A stretch of DNA of 38,884 nt from contig JALTMP010000316.1 of the NCBI GenBank assembly GCA_027001645.1, positions 1-38,884 on the forward strand, given 5' to 3'. The notes under the pieces are model-generated. The model ran no database searches. It was not told where the DNA came from and was given only the letters and a program-made list of their open reading frames with translations. Source of the stretch: Candidatus Heimdallarchaeota archaeon (GTDB lineage Archaea > Asgardarchaeota > Heimdallarchaeia > Heimdallarchaeales > JAJRWK01). The translations under genes were made by a program, and so were the position numbers. This document shows, piece after piece, positions 15,701 through 21,662 of the stretch (positions within the stretch are counted from its first letter, which is position 1; each line of letters opens with the position of its first letter).

Positions 15701-17501
15701 ATCTCAAGAATTGGGAGAAATGATGGGAATCTCTTCTGCAAAGGCAGAAGCTCTCAAAAACCAAATAATTGTTGCAAAAGATCAAAAGGGCTTGTTTCCA
15801 ATAGAAACTGTTTCCTTTTTGTCCGCGCTCTCTAAAAATGCATTTGAAATAGGGATTAACTATCTTGATGATGTAATCCTTCTATCACATGACACTCCTG
15901 AGATTTTCGCTAGATTAGATGCTTTGGACTTGCTGACTAAGATAAACGACGCCTTAAACATTCCTTCATGGAAATTTGTTCAATTCACTGATAACAACAT
16001 TGAAGCGTTTGAAGAAAGCATAAAGTCCTTAAGGCCTCTCTTATCTGAAAACATATACGTTGCTTTGCTAGAAGGCGAGAATGTCTCCGAGATAAAAAAT
16101 CTTCTTGGGCGGGAACCTGTATTTCTTGAAGGACTAGATCGGGAAACGCAGGACATTATGGATGCATTAATTAACGATTACTTCTTTGAATACGAAGACA
16201 AACCCCTAACAGAGATTGTGGGAACCATTCCTCTAACATTTGTTATCGAATCTGTTTCTGACTTGATTAGCCTCTATACCGCTGGTATTTCACGATCCAT
16301 ACACTTGTTATTCCCCCAAATCATCATGGCAAACAAGAAAAATGATGCCTTGAAAAACTTCGATCTAGGGGCGTATGTCGATAAGTTGTTTGCAATCGAC
16401 ATAAAGGAGCAATTTCAATCTAACGGATATCCAATAGAACTTCTTTCGATCATTCCTAAACCTCAAATCGAATCGCTCCGCGAGAGTGGATGTCTCACGA
16501 TTCAACAATTTCTCGCCCTAAGCCCCGTACATCTTCCAAAAATCAAGGGCGTTACTGAAAAGAATTACTACAGCACAAAAGAAACTCTTCAACGCCCGAT
16601 TTTCGATTTCATTACGCTTGCAGAGATTAAACCCACTGTTTTGTCTAGACTTGCAAAGAACAATGTGAGACAAATAGACCAATTCTTATTCATGCCAAAA
16701 TCTTGGATATTAACAGAAACCAAGCTTGAAGATAGGCTCGTACAAGAAGCGATTTCAAACCTTGGCTCAAGAGAATTAAGAGCTGCTGCCAAAATCAAAA
16801 TCCCTCAACTCAAGAACTTCCCGGAAATTAGAGCACAAGATCAGGAAACATTGAAAGAATTTGGAATCACTGACGTAAGGCAACTTATGAGTCTTAATAG
16901 TCATCAACAAAAAGCACTTCCCTCTGAACTTTCTCAAAAAATTGCAAAAGCAATACGCAGACTTCAAATTCCGCTAGAGCTAATCAACGAAGAATTGGCG
17001 ACTGCAATGAAGAAATCTTTTGGCGTCAAAACGTGGGGTGAGTTACTCTTTGTTCCAGACAAAAGAATTCATGAAGAGACCGGGCTTAGTTATGCTACAA
17101 TCCGTAAGATGAAGTTCACATTGCCATCCCTCTCGCTTGCAACCAAAACCGAAAGATCCTCTAAGGCTTCAAAACCTAAGTCAACAGCTAAATCTATGAA
17201 AACAAAAGAAGAGCATAAGAAACAGAAGGGCAAAAAAACCACAACAAAACCTGAAAAACCCAAAAGGCAGAGTTCTTCTAAATCAGAATCCAAATCCAAA
17301 TCATCAGAAGGTCTTCCTCGCTCTAAGGAAACTGTTCCAAAGAAAGCTTCGAAAAAAGCCCCATCTGCAAAGAAGGCCAAGAGTACTGCGAGTAAGTCCA
17401 CTCAGCAAAAGAGTCCCGTTTCTTCGTCTCGGAAAAAAAAGAAGTCTTCAAAACCAAAATCACCAGGATCGAGTGCAAGTAAGAAATCAAGAAAAAGATG
17501 A
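6792..17501 (+). CDS. top6B: Giant DNA topoisomerase VI subunit B with tandem HhH-like repeat arm
   Basis: The ATPase subunit of the type IIB topoisomerase, which passes one duplex through another in an ATP-driven gate. Residues about 45-570 form a complete core. The GHKL site has RELVENGLDA (E77, N81), DNGVG (132-136) and RGTFGLGAKM (161-170). An H2TH region lies at about 310-385. The transducer has VYRFANRIPLIF and LVSTKIPF with likely switch Lys505. Known TopoVI-B proteins are roughly 500-660 residues; this one is 3,569. From about 615 to 3445 there are some 35-40 diverged helical repeats of 55-90 residues, with a core like L-x-x-x-G-I-x-T-I-x-x-F-L-x-x-P-x-x-x-L-A, resembling HHH_5/DUF4332 helix-hairpin-helix units. 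Residues 3449-3569 are a Lys/Ser/Pro-rich tail. One uninterrupted frame. The top6A gene follows after 17 bases. Confidence 0.93.
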   Translation: MVENKDGQDSLASADVERSTTGKEASKVVKRSDSSPEVVTDEFIEARRISVAQFFDQNKSIAGFGNPMRATFTSVRELVENGLDAAEKLGVPPRIDIKIQKLLPKEIQELFDAKSAPKESKSLDILRISVKDNGVGVKGPSIPWLFGRVLTGTKYGAQQTRGTFGLGAKMCLLYAMSTVDVPVKVKSRHKDSEETHEYELFIDREKNEPIIFSHKIFHSPGEGGFDHPGTEVTITINGAWSRARSYLLEYFKQLAIITPYADFHITIPGDKLGVSEEITYLRVIDDMPPPPKTVPIHPWGCDITQLKVEISSSKETNLIDFLSKHFMGVSPQAAESFFEVLNIDPNKSPKELTSQEIRRIVHEGFQKSLEEARTVKRKRDRIFKFDDPRGDALSPLGAHRLRRGLEKELEPAFVEAITRPPRAYSGHPFVIEAAIGYGGGVNASATRMSTQDNKIVYRFANRIPLIFGAGSDVITKVVSEIKWNEYGLTKSSDPLAIAVSLVSTKIPFPETSKEYIDHVDEIAEEVRLALMQLGRKLRTYLRRTRSRQRERQRISRFERYAPETIVNLIEILKREGKWAEHLEGERARIISALASGEPRIARLPVPPGRPLGSADVWFSSKDAEKLREVGITSIEQFLATPNKDLAKILGKSQVRIDRIKRKTIYELDLNGRAPELPKDLLLSDEIDRRFMGMEKHSDMPYISFSESLTRRWIKTGYDYLVSPEDQLARIIHYPAKLFEQKKDELRLYANKILEVGEPDENIVAELEAALESAEGLSGQLPEESVVETSAILKPNEIDLSLISPSFNELLAMKPKAFNKRGITSHFDLLYETTKPGKPFHYEEIAFELITHLRSYFEQRASLSSDFLNQPITKLSPDWTDGYTKTAFKRRKIVTVKDFLDTELDILLDIGELKRVLFNRFIVKVREDFKTPLNRLPNELGDPEEEQNAIEVLHKTGIKTVEDFLYYDSLKILRDRKLERFKLYLLTETKTKLLRYYQENNILQPIKALKDLPKEYERFLLANGVQKSFDFLLAPLDSLIFKDFTKSRVLEIKERLGHTLRYWLPDHFETLRKHGIVSLEQLVYGMESLVLSEFSQPVQKLIKNLIDGLSLPPTFLADELVTSSDVLYDAGITTIGRFITWDKKDILRLTKLSDQRYEEIINSASYEWLSELISTSKQLTNPLKSLGFEDLALLLKKSSIRSLEEIFFLDLLSPRKAITKKQEFLSEISTVLVLPIREFLEKVLGPQTRGIKTLSEKLNRANVRFAYEFFLMPDHLVASFETGKKKQNMVKDVLERLLSPLNDEPEFVHVVARVFALHKLLHEPISQITSLTPETIRKLKDHGIRRIGQLFIADVEMISSKTGISPTSLKKILKESAFGRDSVPLYIESKKDLQPTIRFKFEDEEHFTKKELQAFKERGYYTIDQLYFKTHPYTFDAVGVAWTAVKRFLKLLESPIVLLSWEKKGTARIAKPELELVLENRPKELPELGKEIEYEEQEIVFYETLPARQMDKLAKKGIVNVIDFLLTPNDELASLLDWTPEEAFLRKTSIVLEESGLELEELDLLRPSQLKALEAQGITTLEDLYFSTNEETWNEPLFPWESVMVMKKLLRLPLKYVKQDIDEEVLNALEKIEIPSILSFILTPNEVLEQKTGMPAERFENTKAGINFSDLQDTFDKPVYLAPNLSYHDTQFLYENGYERIVDIILEKPEKLAKLLKKPVAQIRKIVDSIDRDAILRTEEERGIAIREIGIFSLQEEKIISHSSVFENNKIDTLQELYYQIHEGTYYGPRDLLEKIKSVKKALEIPVSFLIRSHEILELLRERRISLLRDLLFYYLTEDDVYDTAKESLVNTLYRQFVDLSRVVALSKLPFRSLIPVEKLENHKSTLLDIPILEYLSVASQPIPLDNIELPGGVTLLDLVRFLDSPIRITPLAQHVQPGEEALLDVRVADIVLEKWDDSESTFLITEYLRISGGLLSVLKRLRLPLNVLEIELKPLLKLVARGISTVQEFVSTDIRQLAQYSGLSQKQIREIISHFTYDKGLQRLRTTGVPIEYSMALDEDLQLKLKRHGIEFFDQIVSFGQIELAELPVELQEQVRMIKESLLGSIQFNAKLSPIQRHELRREGITTPYGLLIHYQRNGYPAKVIAEQVDLSEIRSQRESLGISLARIGVEDQEIILQLSQDNIFFVQDLYDHYIASGVPFESIPMKIRAIVKRTKALQTPIGLLDVPVREKIELYSNKQFILLDAIENKTVRELIEHGDVKDILDSFENESIELTILEGLSKRIKQRVERTDLSNFQQLLVATFIPSLFSWTTEALTNELQSLFLSPLTRIVGIPGDVIKKLFVANITQIGHLSLLTRSQAKSMLGAKLFDKIEKGQFKLASQRALKEEIATTLGISSIHELVSEYQAVRYAGKHGEILSSPIVLNSKIPKHHRWLLWTNDIKTTGALIGEDLRILASRIGVARSTLETYQESSLLPSIDTDLLERIPLSSREEKLDIFHKAATQDFVVERSVTNPESEPFFVPITLLPIPLNHWDDLETLLSQKILTLFDGILAEQLLEGFNATVSFFQVARKITNEGSSILAPIAEPEIFKSLITYLSDGNSDLPEYLRLPTWVLPLTAEQIEHLGSMGIYSVWQMIVFPRVSLEQLDIYLKLKDLETYSKRYKVLPLPIDHSELKKKTITVLERHGYSSIFGLPDSMISEFTPSDYAKLLQMKGNVKASTLLLAESSPSAREHLMNLWDLGVKNLEEIAREFVLNGDDFIASIISQFQRIDDVNHLRKHGLPLSAIPNLKAQDKRFLEKRGVYTLEDFISNKGSIQISEEIAQKANKFFNTTVSSIPALAKILSSENLDISMENLIIKCWFEFPASERKKIFKILASSPAIEKDYRLEEIIPDLPVKDAEMLGLETLNQLLHAAPKVYSEMTLPLKKAVVSYLITNPLRMSGIDPKQAQKLLKHGLTSRAHVLYLSSQELGEMMGISSAKAEALKNQIIVAKDQKGLFPIETVSFLSALSKNAFEIGINYLDDVILLSHDTPEIFARLDALDLLTKINDALNIPSWKFVQFTDNNIEAFEESIKSLRPLLSENIYVALLEGENVSEIKNLLGREPVFLEGLDRETQDIMDALINDYFFEYEDKPLTEIVGTIPLTFVIESVSDLISLYTAGISRSIHLLFPQIIMANKKNDALKNFDLGAYVDKLFAIDIKEQFQSNGYPIELLSIIPKPQIESLRESGCLTIQQFLALSPVHLPKIKGVTEKNYYSTKETLQRPIFDFITLAEIKPTVLSRLAKNNVRQIDQFLFMPKSWILTETKLEDRLVQEAISNLGSRELRAAAKIKIPQLKNFPEIRAQDQETLKEFGITDVRQLMSLNSHQQKALPSELSQKIAKAIRRLQIPLELINEELATAMKKSFGVKTWGELLFVPDKRIHEETGLSYATIRKMKFTLPSLSLATKTERSSKASKPKSTAKSMKTKEEHKKQKGKKTTTKPEKPKRQSSSKSESKSKSSEGLPRSKETVPKKASKKAPSAKKAKSTASKSTQQKSPVSSSRKKKKSSKPKSPGSSASKKSRKR
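8640..17125 (+). repeat. Coding array of HhH-like protein repeats within top6B
   Basis: Diverged protein-level repeats with little nucleotide identity. Clear copies centre on G-I/G-V turns near residues 630 (GITSIEQFL), 956 (GIKTVEDFL), 1074 (GIVSLEQLV), 1130 (GITTIGRFI), 1342 (GIRRIGQLF), 1516 (GIVNVIDFL), 1576 (GITTLEDLY), 2002 (GISTVQEFV), 2124 (GITTPYGLL), 2633, 2805 (GVYTLEDFI), 2959, 3234 (GCLTIQQFL), 3358 (GITDVRQLM) and 3412 (GVKTWGELL). Weaker copies fill the gaps. The absence of recent DNA duplication suggests an old expansion. Confidence 0.75.
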
Positions 17502-17518
17502 ATGAAGAGGTGTATTGA

Positions 17519-18919
17519 ATGAAGTTACAAGTAAGAAATTCAACTATTCTTCCCGGAAGGGATCACGTTGCTGAAATAGATCCTGAAACAAAAGTCTCAG
17601 TTATCGAACGACAACTAAAAGAAATTGCCGAGATTCCAAAATCCAAAAAAATTGTATTATTCCTTCGAACCGGAAAGAAATGGTATCGCCTTGATCCTGA
17701 TAATAGATTGATTGATTACCCCCTGGAAGAAGGAAAAAGCAAAATCGACATTAAACGATATGTTTCGACTCAATCTATTAAAGAGTTGATCTTAAAGTTC
17801 AAGGAATTAAGAGACACGGATTTTCCCTACGGCGTGATTGGGGTAGACGAGTTACCAGCTCCAGAAACAAAGAGAATACTTGTAGAAAAAGCTCAAGAAT
17901 TCATTTTTGATGCTCTTTATAATCCACAATCGGCTTCTTTTAGAATTCCAAGCAGATCTAAGGATAATATTAGCTACGATGACGAATTGCAAATGGTTCT
18001 GCTTGGAAGACAAATGATTGAGCGCCAATTCAGAAGCCTTTCCTCTGTGAAAAGTGTAGCACAAATGTCCACGCTAATGCGAATCCTATATGAGGTGCTA
18101 GACCGTGAAATCCACACAACGAAACGTGACTTGTTTTATATGGCTGTTAATGAATTTGAAGCACAATCAACCAGTGACGCTTTGATTGAAGATCTTGGAG
18201 CAATGTTACAAGTTACTCGTGCTTCTATGAATATTTGGGCTACGAGCAAAGGAGTTGTTATCGGAAGACTCTCTTTCACAGAAAGAGGGGACTACATTGA
18301 CTGTAGAGCAATCGGTTCCGGGAAATCGATTGCACCCAACATCGATGATATTGATAATTTAGAAAGTGATGCTGAATTTGTATTGGTTGTTGAGAAGGAC
18401 GCTGTCTTCAACCGTTTGGCTGAGGATCACTTCTATGACTATGTTCCGTCGATTCTTGTAACCGCCAAAGGACAACCAGACATGGCCACCAGAGAATTCT
18501 TGAGAAAAATCAACGATGAGCTTCAATTACCTATATTGGCGATTATGGATGCTGATGTATACGGATTTGAGATCATGCGAGTGTACACTGTTGGGAGCAA
18601 AGCACTGAGTTTTGAAGCAAGGACTCTCGCAGTTCCTAATATTAAATGGCTTGGACTTCTTCCAACAGATCTCATGGAAGATTCAGGGTTTGGTATTCCC
18701 AAAAGCGCCTTCATTAAAATGAGCCAATCTGACGTCAAAAAGGCACGAAAACTTCTTGATGAAGAATTCGTTCTAAAAAGACCGAAATGGAGAGAGCAAC
18801 TCCAAGTTCTCCTTGACCTCGGAATCAAGGCTGAAATACAAGCTCTCAACGCTAGAGACCCACAATTCATTACAAACCATTATTTGCCAGAAAAAATAGA
18901 ACGCGGAGATTTCATTTAA
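17519..18919 (+). CDS. top6A: DNA topoisomerase VI subunit A (Spo11-like) with ubiquitin-like N-terminal extension
   Basis: The DNA-cleaving subunit. The catalytic tyrosine is most likely Y207 in TTKRDLFY, on the winged-helix domain. The Toprim metal site has VVEKDA (E292) and MDADVYG (D344, D346), and TAKGQPDMATR follows the family. The protein is 466 residues against about 365-390 usually, and the tyrosine sits about 100 residues later than in typical homologues. The extra residues, about 1-85, read as a beta-grasp fold: MKLQVRN strand, HVAEIDPETKVSVIERQLKEIAEIP strand plus helix, KIVLFLRTGKKW strand, then RLIDYPLEEGKSKIDIKRY, tracking ubiquitin segment by segment but with no C-terminal Gly-Gly. 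GAGGTG lies six bases before the ATG. Co-transcribed with top6B. Confidence 0.93.
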   Translation: MKLQVRNSTILPGRDHVAEIDPETKVSVIERQLKEIAEIPKSKKIVLFLRTGKKWYRLDPDNRLIDYPLEEGKSKIDIKRYVSTQSIKELILKFKELRDTDFPYGVIGVDELPAPETKRILVEKAQEFIFDALYNPQSASFRIPSRSKDNISYDDELQMVLLGRQMIERQFRSLSSVKSVAQMSTLMRILYEVLDREIHTTKRDLFYMAVNEFEAQSTSDALIEDLGAMLQVTRASMNIWATSKGVVIGRLSFTERGDYIDCRAIGSGKSIAPNIDDIDNLESDAEFVLVVEKDAVFNRLAEDHFYDYVPSILVTAKGQPDMATREFLRKINDELQLPILAIMDADVYGFEIMRVYTVGSKALSFEARTLAVPNIKWLGLLPTDLMEDSGFGIPKSAFIKMSQSDVKKARKLLDEEFVLKRPKWREQLQVLLDLGIKAEIQALNARDPQFITNHYLPEKIERGDFI

Positions 18920-18952
18920 TCTCGAAATCATCTTAGCCCGGATCTCAAAAAT

Positions 18953-19002
18953 CACGCAATAAGTATTCAAAACATACTTTTTTACGAATCTGCGTGTTTT
19001 TT
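18953..19002 (+). terminator. Two-tier hairpin plus T run after the topoisomerase VI operon
   Basis: CACGCA (18953-18958) pairs with TGCGTG (18991-18996), and inside it AAGTAT (18961-18966) pairs with ATACTT (18974-18979). A run of six Ts follows directly. This looks like an intrinsic terminator for top6A, 34 bases after its stop. Confidence 0.5.
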
Positions 19003-19007
19003 CACAC

Positions 19008-19021
19008 AATAAATAAAAAGG
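19008..19021 (+). promoter_or_regulatory. TATA box of the zinc-protein gene
   Basis: AATAAATAAAAAGG is centred about 28 bases before the ATG at 19043 and directly follows the terminator of the topoisomerase operon, predicting a leaderless transcript. Confidence 0.45.
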
Positions 19022-19042
19022 TTAAGAGAAAAGCTAATTATA

Positions 19043-19627
19043 ATGAGTGATCCAGAACAGATCGAAAGCGCATCTCAAATTAAAGAATCTGCTGAGGTTC
19101 TTACAAAGAGGTTTCTTAAACGCTTGATGGGCCAGAACAAGAATGATCTAATGGTGGTGCTTGCCAGAATGTTCCCTCATGCTCAAGCCATGAGGATTCT
19201 TGCGCTTTCTGAAGATCTTGCAAATGAAAGACCAACTGCTGAGCAAGGCTTATATTACCTCTTCCAAAACGAGGTTTACAACCTCGAAATGATTCAGCTT
19301 ATTCGAAGATCTGTTCCCAATGTTTTTTCAGAACATCTTGTTCTAACAACCCCCACTGAATTCTTTGTTCGCATTAAATGTACACGTACTCCTCTCAAAG
19401 AATTCTTCGATGAATGTCGTGATTATTCATGTGAAACCTGCATTCTCTCAAGAATCCAATACTGGAAACCATTTCAGCCACAAATGGAAAAAGTTGAAGA
19501 CCGAAGATCAGATCTGTGCAAGAATTGCGGAAAACTGCTTACTAAAAAGGATGACATCGAAGTAAAAAATGAACGAGTATACTACCGGTGCTCAAGCTGT
19601 GGCCATAGGGGTTGGAATTCGTTGTAA
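19043..19627 (+). CDS. Helical protein with two cysteine-rich metal sites
   Basis: A 194-residue protein not assigned to a family. Residues 1-110 are helical and contain QIKESAEVLTKRFLKRLMGQNKNDLMVVLARMFP. Then C125-RDYS-C130-ET-C133 forms a first Cys cluster, and C159-KN-C162-G ... C183-SS-C186-GHRGW forms a C-terminal zinc ribbon resembling those of transcription or primase accessory proteins. Four ribbon cysteines are complete; the first cluster has three clear ones. It sits between the topoisomerase VI operon and a HerA-like ATPase, and its own promoter and terminator boundaries suggest an independent unit. A nucleic-acid-binding role is likely but unproven. Confidence 0.7.
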   Translation: MSDPEQIESASQIKESAEVLTKRFLKRLMGQNKNDLMVVLARMFPHAQAMRILALSEDLANERPTAEQGLYYLFQNEVYNLEMIQLIRRSVPNVFSEHLVLTTPTEFFVRIKCTRTPLKEFFDECRDYSCETCILSRIQYWKPFQPQMEKVEDRRSDLCKNCGKLLTKKDDIEVKNERVYYRCSSCGHRGWNSL

Positions 19628-19732
19628 TATTAGGTGATTTTAGGGAAATATTCCGATTTTGGTGTATCAAATCTGTCTGATTTTGCCAAGTGACTATTTA
19701 CTAGCATTAAGATATTTCTGAAAAAGCTACTA

Positions 19733-19776
19733 AAAATTATAAAGGGAAGGAATTCAAATCCAAATTAGTTCCTTCC
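19733..19776 (+). promoter_or_regulatory. TATA box and downstream inverted repeat before the HerA-like gene
   Basis: AAAATTATAAAGG (19733-19746) is a good TATA box. GGAAGGAA (19745-19752) and TTCCTTCC (19769-19776) form a perfect 8-base inverted repeat around the expected start of transcription. It could be an operator, or a 5' hairpin in the roughly 35-base leader. The position relative to the TATA box recalls the palindrome before top6B, but the sequences differ. Confidence 0.4.
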
Positions 19777-19803
19777 GTATGTAACGAATGATCGTGGTAG
19801 CAG

Positions 19804-21648
19804 ATGACACAGCAAGTGAGTACTTACCAAGAAAACATGAGAGAAAAAGCAAAACAAGCCGAGGAAAGAATAAAACGCGCTATCGCCAGAGGACTTCCAT
19901 CCGAATTCATAGACGGATTCTTAGACTATGAGCAAGCAATTTTGTATTTTGAAAGTGTTGGAAAACGGGCAGAAGCCCTCTCCTTAGGCCGGCGGCTTGT
20001 CAGAATAATGGAAGTGGTCGACGAGAAGGGCGATAGAGACGCCCCCAAATTTGCCAAGCTAGGTCCGTTCTTTATTCTATTTGCCAATCAATTCAAAGCA
20101 AGAATTCTGGAACGACTTAACGCAGACCTCACAGAGGCTACGGCTGCTCGTGTTAAAGCTCTCGAATTAGCGGAAGGTGTTGAAGCAATAGAGCAGATCT
20201 TGCAAATAATGGTTAATCTACTTCTAGAAGACCACCTTGACTTTGGAATTAGGTATTTGGAATATGCACGAGAAAAGAAAGACGAGTTAATTTCAGAAAT
20301 AAGAGTTCAAATCGATGAAACCAAGAAAGGTTTATTCTCAAAATTGTTTTCCGGAGATTCAACCAAAGTTGCCACAAAAATCTATCTTGACTTTCTCTCT
20401 CTTCTGGCACTAATGTTAGAAAGAAGAGAACGAGGCTTAGGATTCTACTCGGATGCCATCAGGGTTCTACGAAACCTAAGGCCCTATGTTAGCTTCGATT
20501 TCTCCTATCTGGAAGAAAGGCTCCTAGCTTTGGAGGCAAAGATCCGTGCTTCATCTCAAGATATTGTTGATTTACCTGAAATTAGCCATGTTCCATCCAG
20601 AATAATTCCCCATACCATTCTTGATGATCCGAAAATCAAAGTTCTTGAAGACCTTATTCGCAAATATTTGAAGGCTCGCAATTACCACGGAATTGATTGC
20701 AAAGTTTCCTACACTCCTGTGTTAGGTGCAAACCCTGCAGGTCCCCCACACTTGGCCGTAGTAGGTCAAACAGGCAGTGGAAAAACCACATTTGCTCGCC
20801 ATGTTATCAAAGAAAACAGGAGAATACAGCAGACAGCAACGATAATATTCGACCATCACTTTGAGTATGCCGACATTGCTGATCATATTGTTCAATTCGG
20901 TGGAGAAGAACAAGAAGAAGCATCATTATACTATCCACTAGAAGAGCTAGGAGAAACCTTTGAACAAGCCAGAGAGTTCATGCAACAGCAACAGCAGCTT
21001 TTCGCTCAAAAAGGAATGAACCCCGAGGATCTTGCTGCAAAAATGAAAACATTCCAAGAACAAACAAGGCCAATGGTTCGAAACTTCATCATCGATGCGG
21101 TCGAAGCTGTTTTGGAGAAAGACGAAGATAAAATCTTTCCAATTGGTAATACCGAAGAACCACCTGTGATCGCAATTTGGGTTCAACTTGGAGATACAGA
21201 AACAGCAAATATCGTGATCGAGACAATTATGAAACACTTACTTCAGACGGCAATTGAAGGCAGGCTTAAACAAAAAACCATTCTAGTGAATGAAGAAGCT
21301 CAGAGACTTGCCGGTAGCCAGTGGGTACGAAGCATTTCCTCAGAAGGAAGGAAATTTGGATTATTCCAAATTAGCATTTCTCAACTTCCAGAATTTGATC
21401 CCTGGGTATTGAGCAACTCAGAGGTCGCAATCTTTAGACTAAGACGTCTTGACCAGGCTTCACCTCTTGCAGACCTATTGACTCCCGAGATCAAGCGGCT
21501 AATTACAGAGCTTGAGATAGGAGAATACCTGTCCTACGATCGAGAAAAAAGAAAATGGTTCTTGGGATACAATCCTGAATCACTAACTCCAATGCATGCC
21601 AAAACCGCTTTGGAAAATAAAATTGCGAGATTGCGAAAAATTGTGTAA
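19804..21648 (+). CDS. HerA/FtsK-superfamily ATPase (DUF87-like)
   Basis: A 614-residue protein. The first ~270 residues are helical, then VVGQTGSGKTTFARHV (P loop about 322-330), IIFDHHFEYADI, ILVNEEAQRL (a HerA-type EEA Walker B at about 493) and a C-terminal LFQISISQLPEFDPWVLSNSEVAIFRLRRLDQ with the likely sensor/arginine finger. The family forms hexameric motors that translocate DNA, as in HerA/NurA end resection or FtsK-like pumping. No nurA, mre11 or rad50 is adjacent. Instead a coiled-coil membrane protein follows after 14 bases, behind a strong GAGGAG-type ribosome site. The unusual N-terminal domain and membrane partner suggest a membrane-tethered DNA pump, as inference. Confidence 0.85.
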   Translation: MTQQVSTYQENMREKAKQAEERIKRAIARGLPSEFIDGFLDYEQAILYFESVGKRAEALSLGRRLVRIMEVVDEKGDRDAPKFAKLGPFFILFANQFKARILERLNADLTEATAARVKALELAEGVEAIEQILQIMVNLLLEDHLDFGIRYLEYAREKKDELISEIRVQIDETKKGLFSKLFSGDSTKVATKIYLDFLSLLALMLERRERGLGFYSDAIRVLRNLRPYVSFDFSYLEERLLALEAKIRASSQDIVDLPEISHVPSRIIPHTILDDPKIKVLEDLIRKYLKARNYHGIDCKVSYTPVLGANPAGPPHLAVVGQTGSGKTTFARHVIKENRRIQQTATIIFDHHFEYADIADHIVQFGGEEQEEASLYYPLEELGETFEQAREFMQQQQQLFAQKGMNPEDLAAKMKTFQEQTRPMVRNFIIDAVEAVLEKDEDKIFPIGNTEEPPVIAIWVQLGDTETANIVIETIMKHLLQTAIEGRLKQKTILVNEEAQRLAGSQWVRSISSEGRKFGLFQISISQLPEFDPWVLSNSEVAIFRLRRLDQASPLADLLTPEIKRLITELEIGEYLSYDREKRKWFLGYNPESLTPMHAKTALENKIARLRKIV

Positions 21649-21662
21649 GAGGAGTGGAGTAA

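Noticed and set aside
17090-17401. 103-residue minus-strand ORF over the TopoVI-B tail
   Set aside because: Mirror of the Lys/Ser-rich codons (gives Phe/Leu/Asp-rich sequence); no start signals.
6792-17501. Possibility that the giant ORF is two or more genes fused by an assembly or sequencing error
   Set aside because: Repeat units run continuously on both sides of every possible join, the frame never breaks over 10.7 kb, and no internal ribosome site or start with a new family appears. Only reads can settle it fully.
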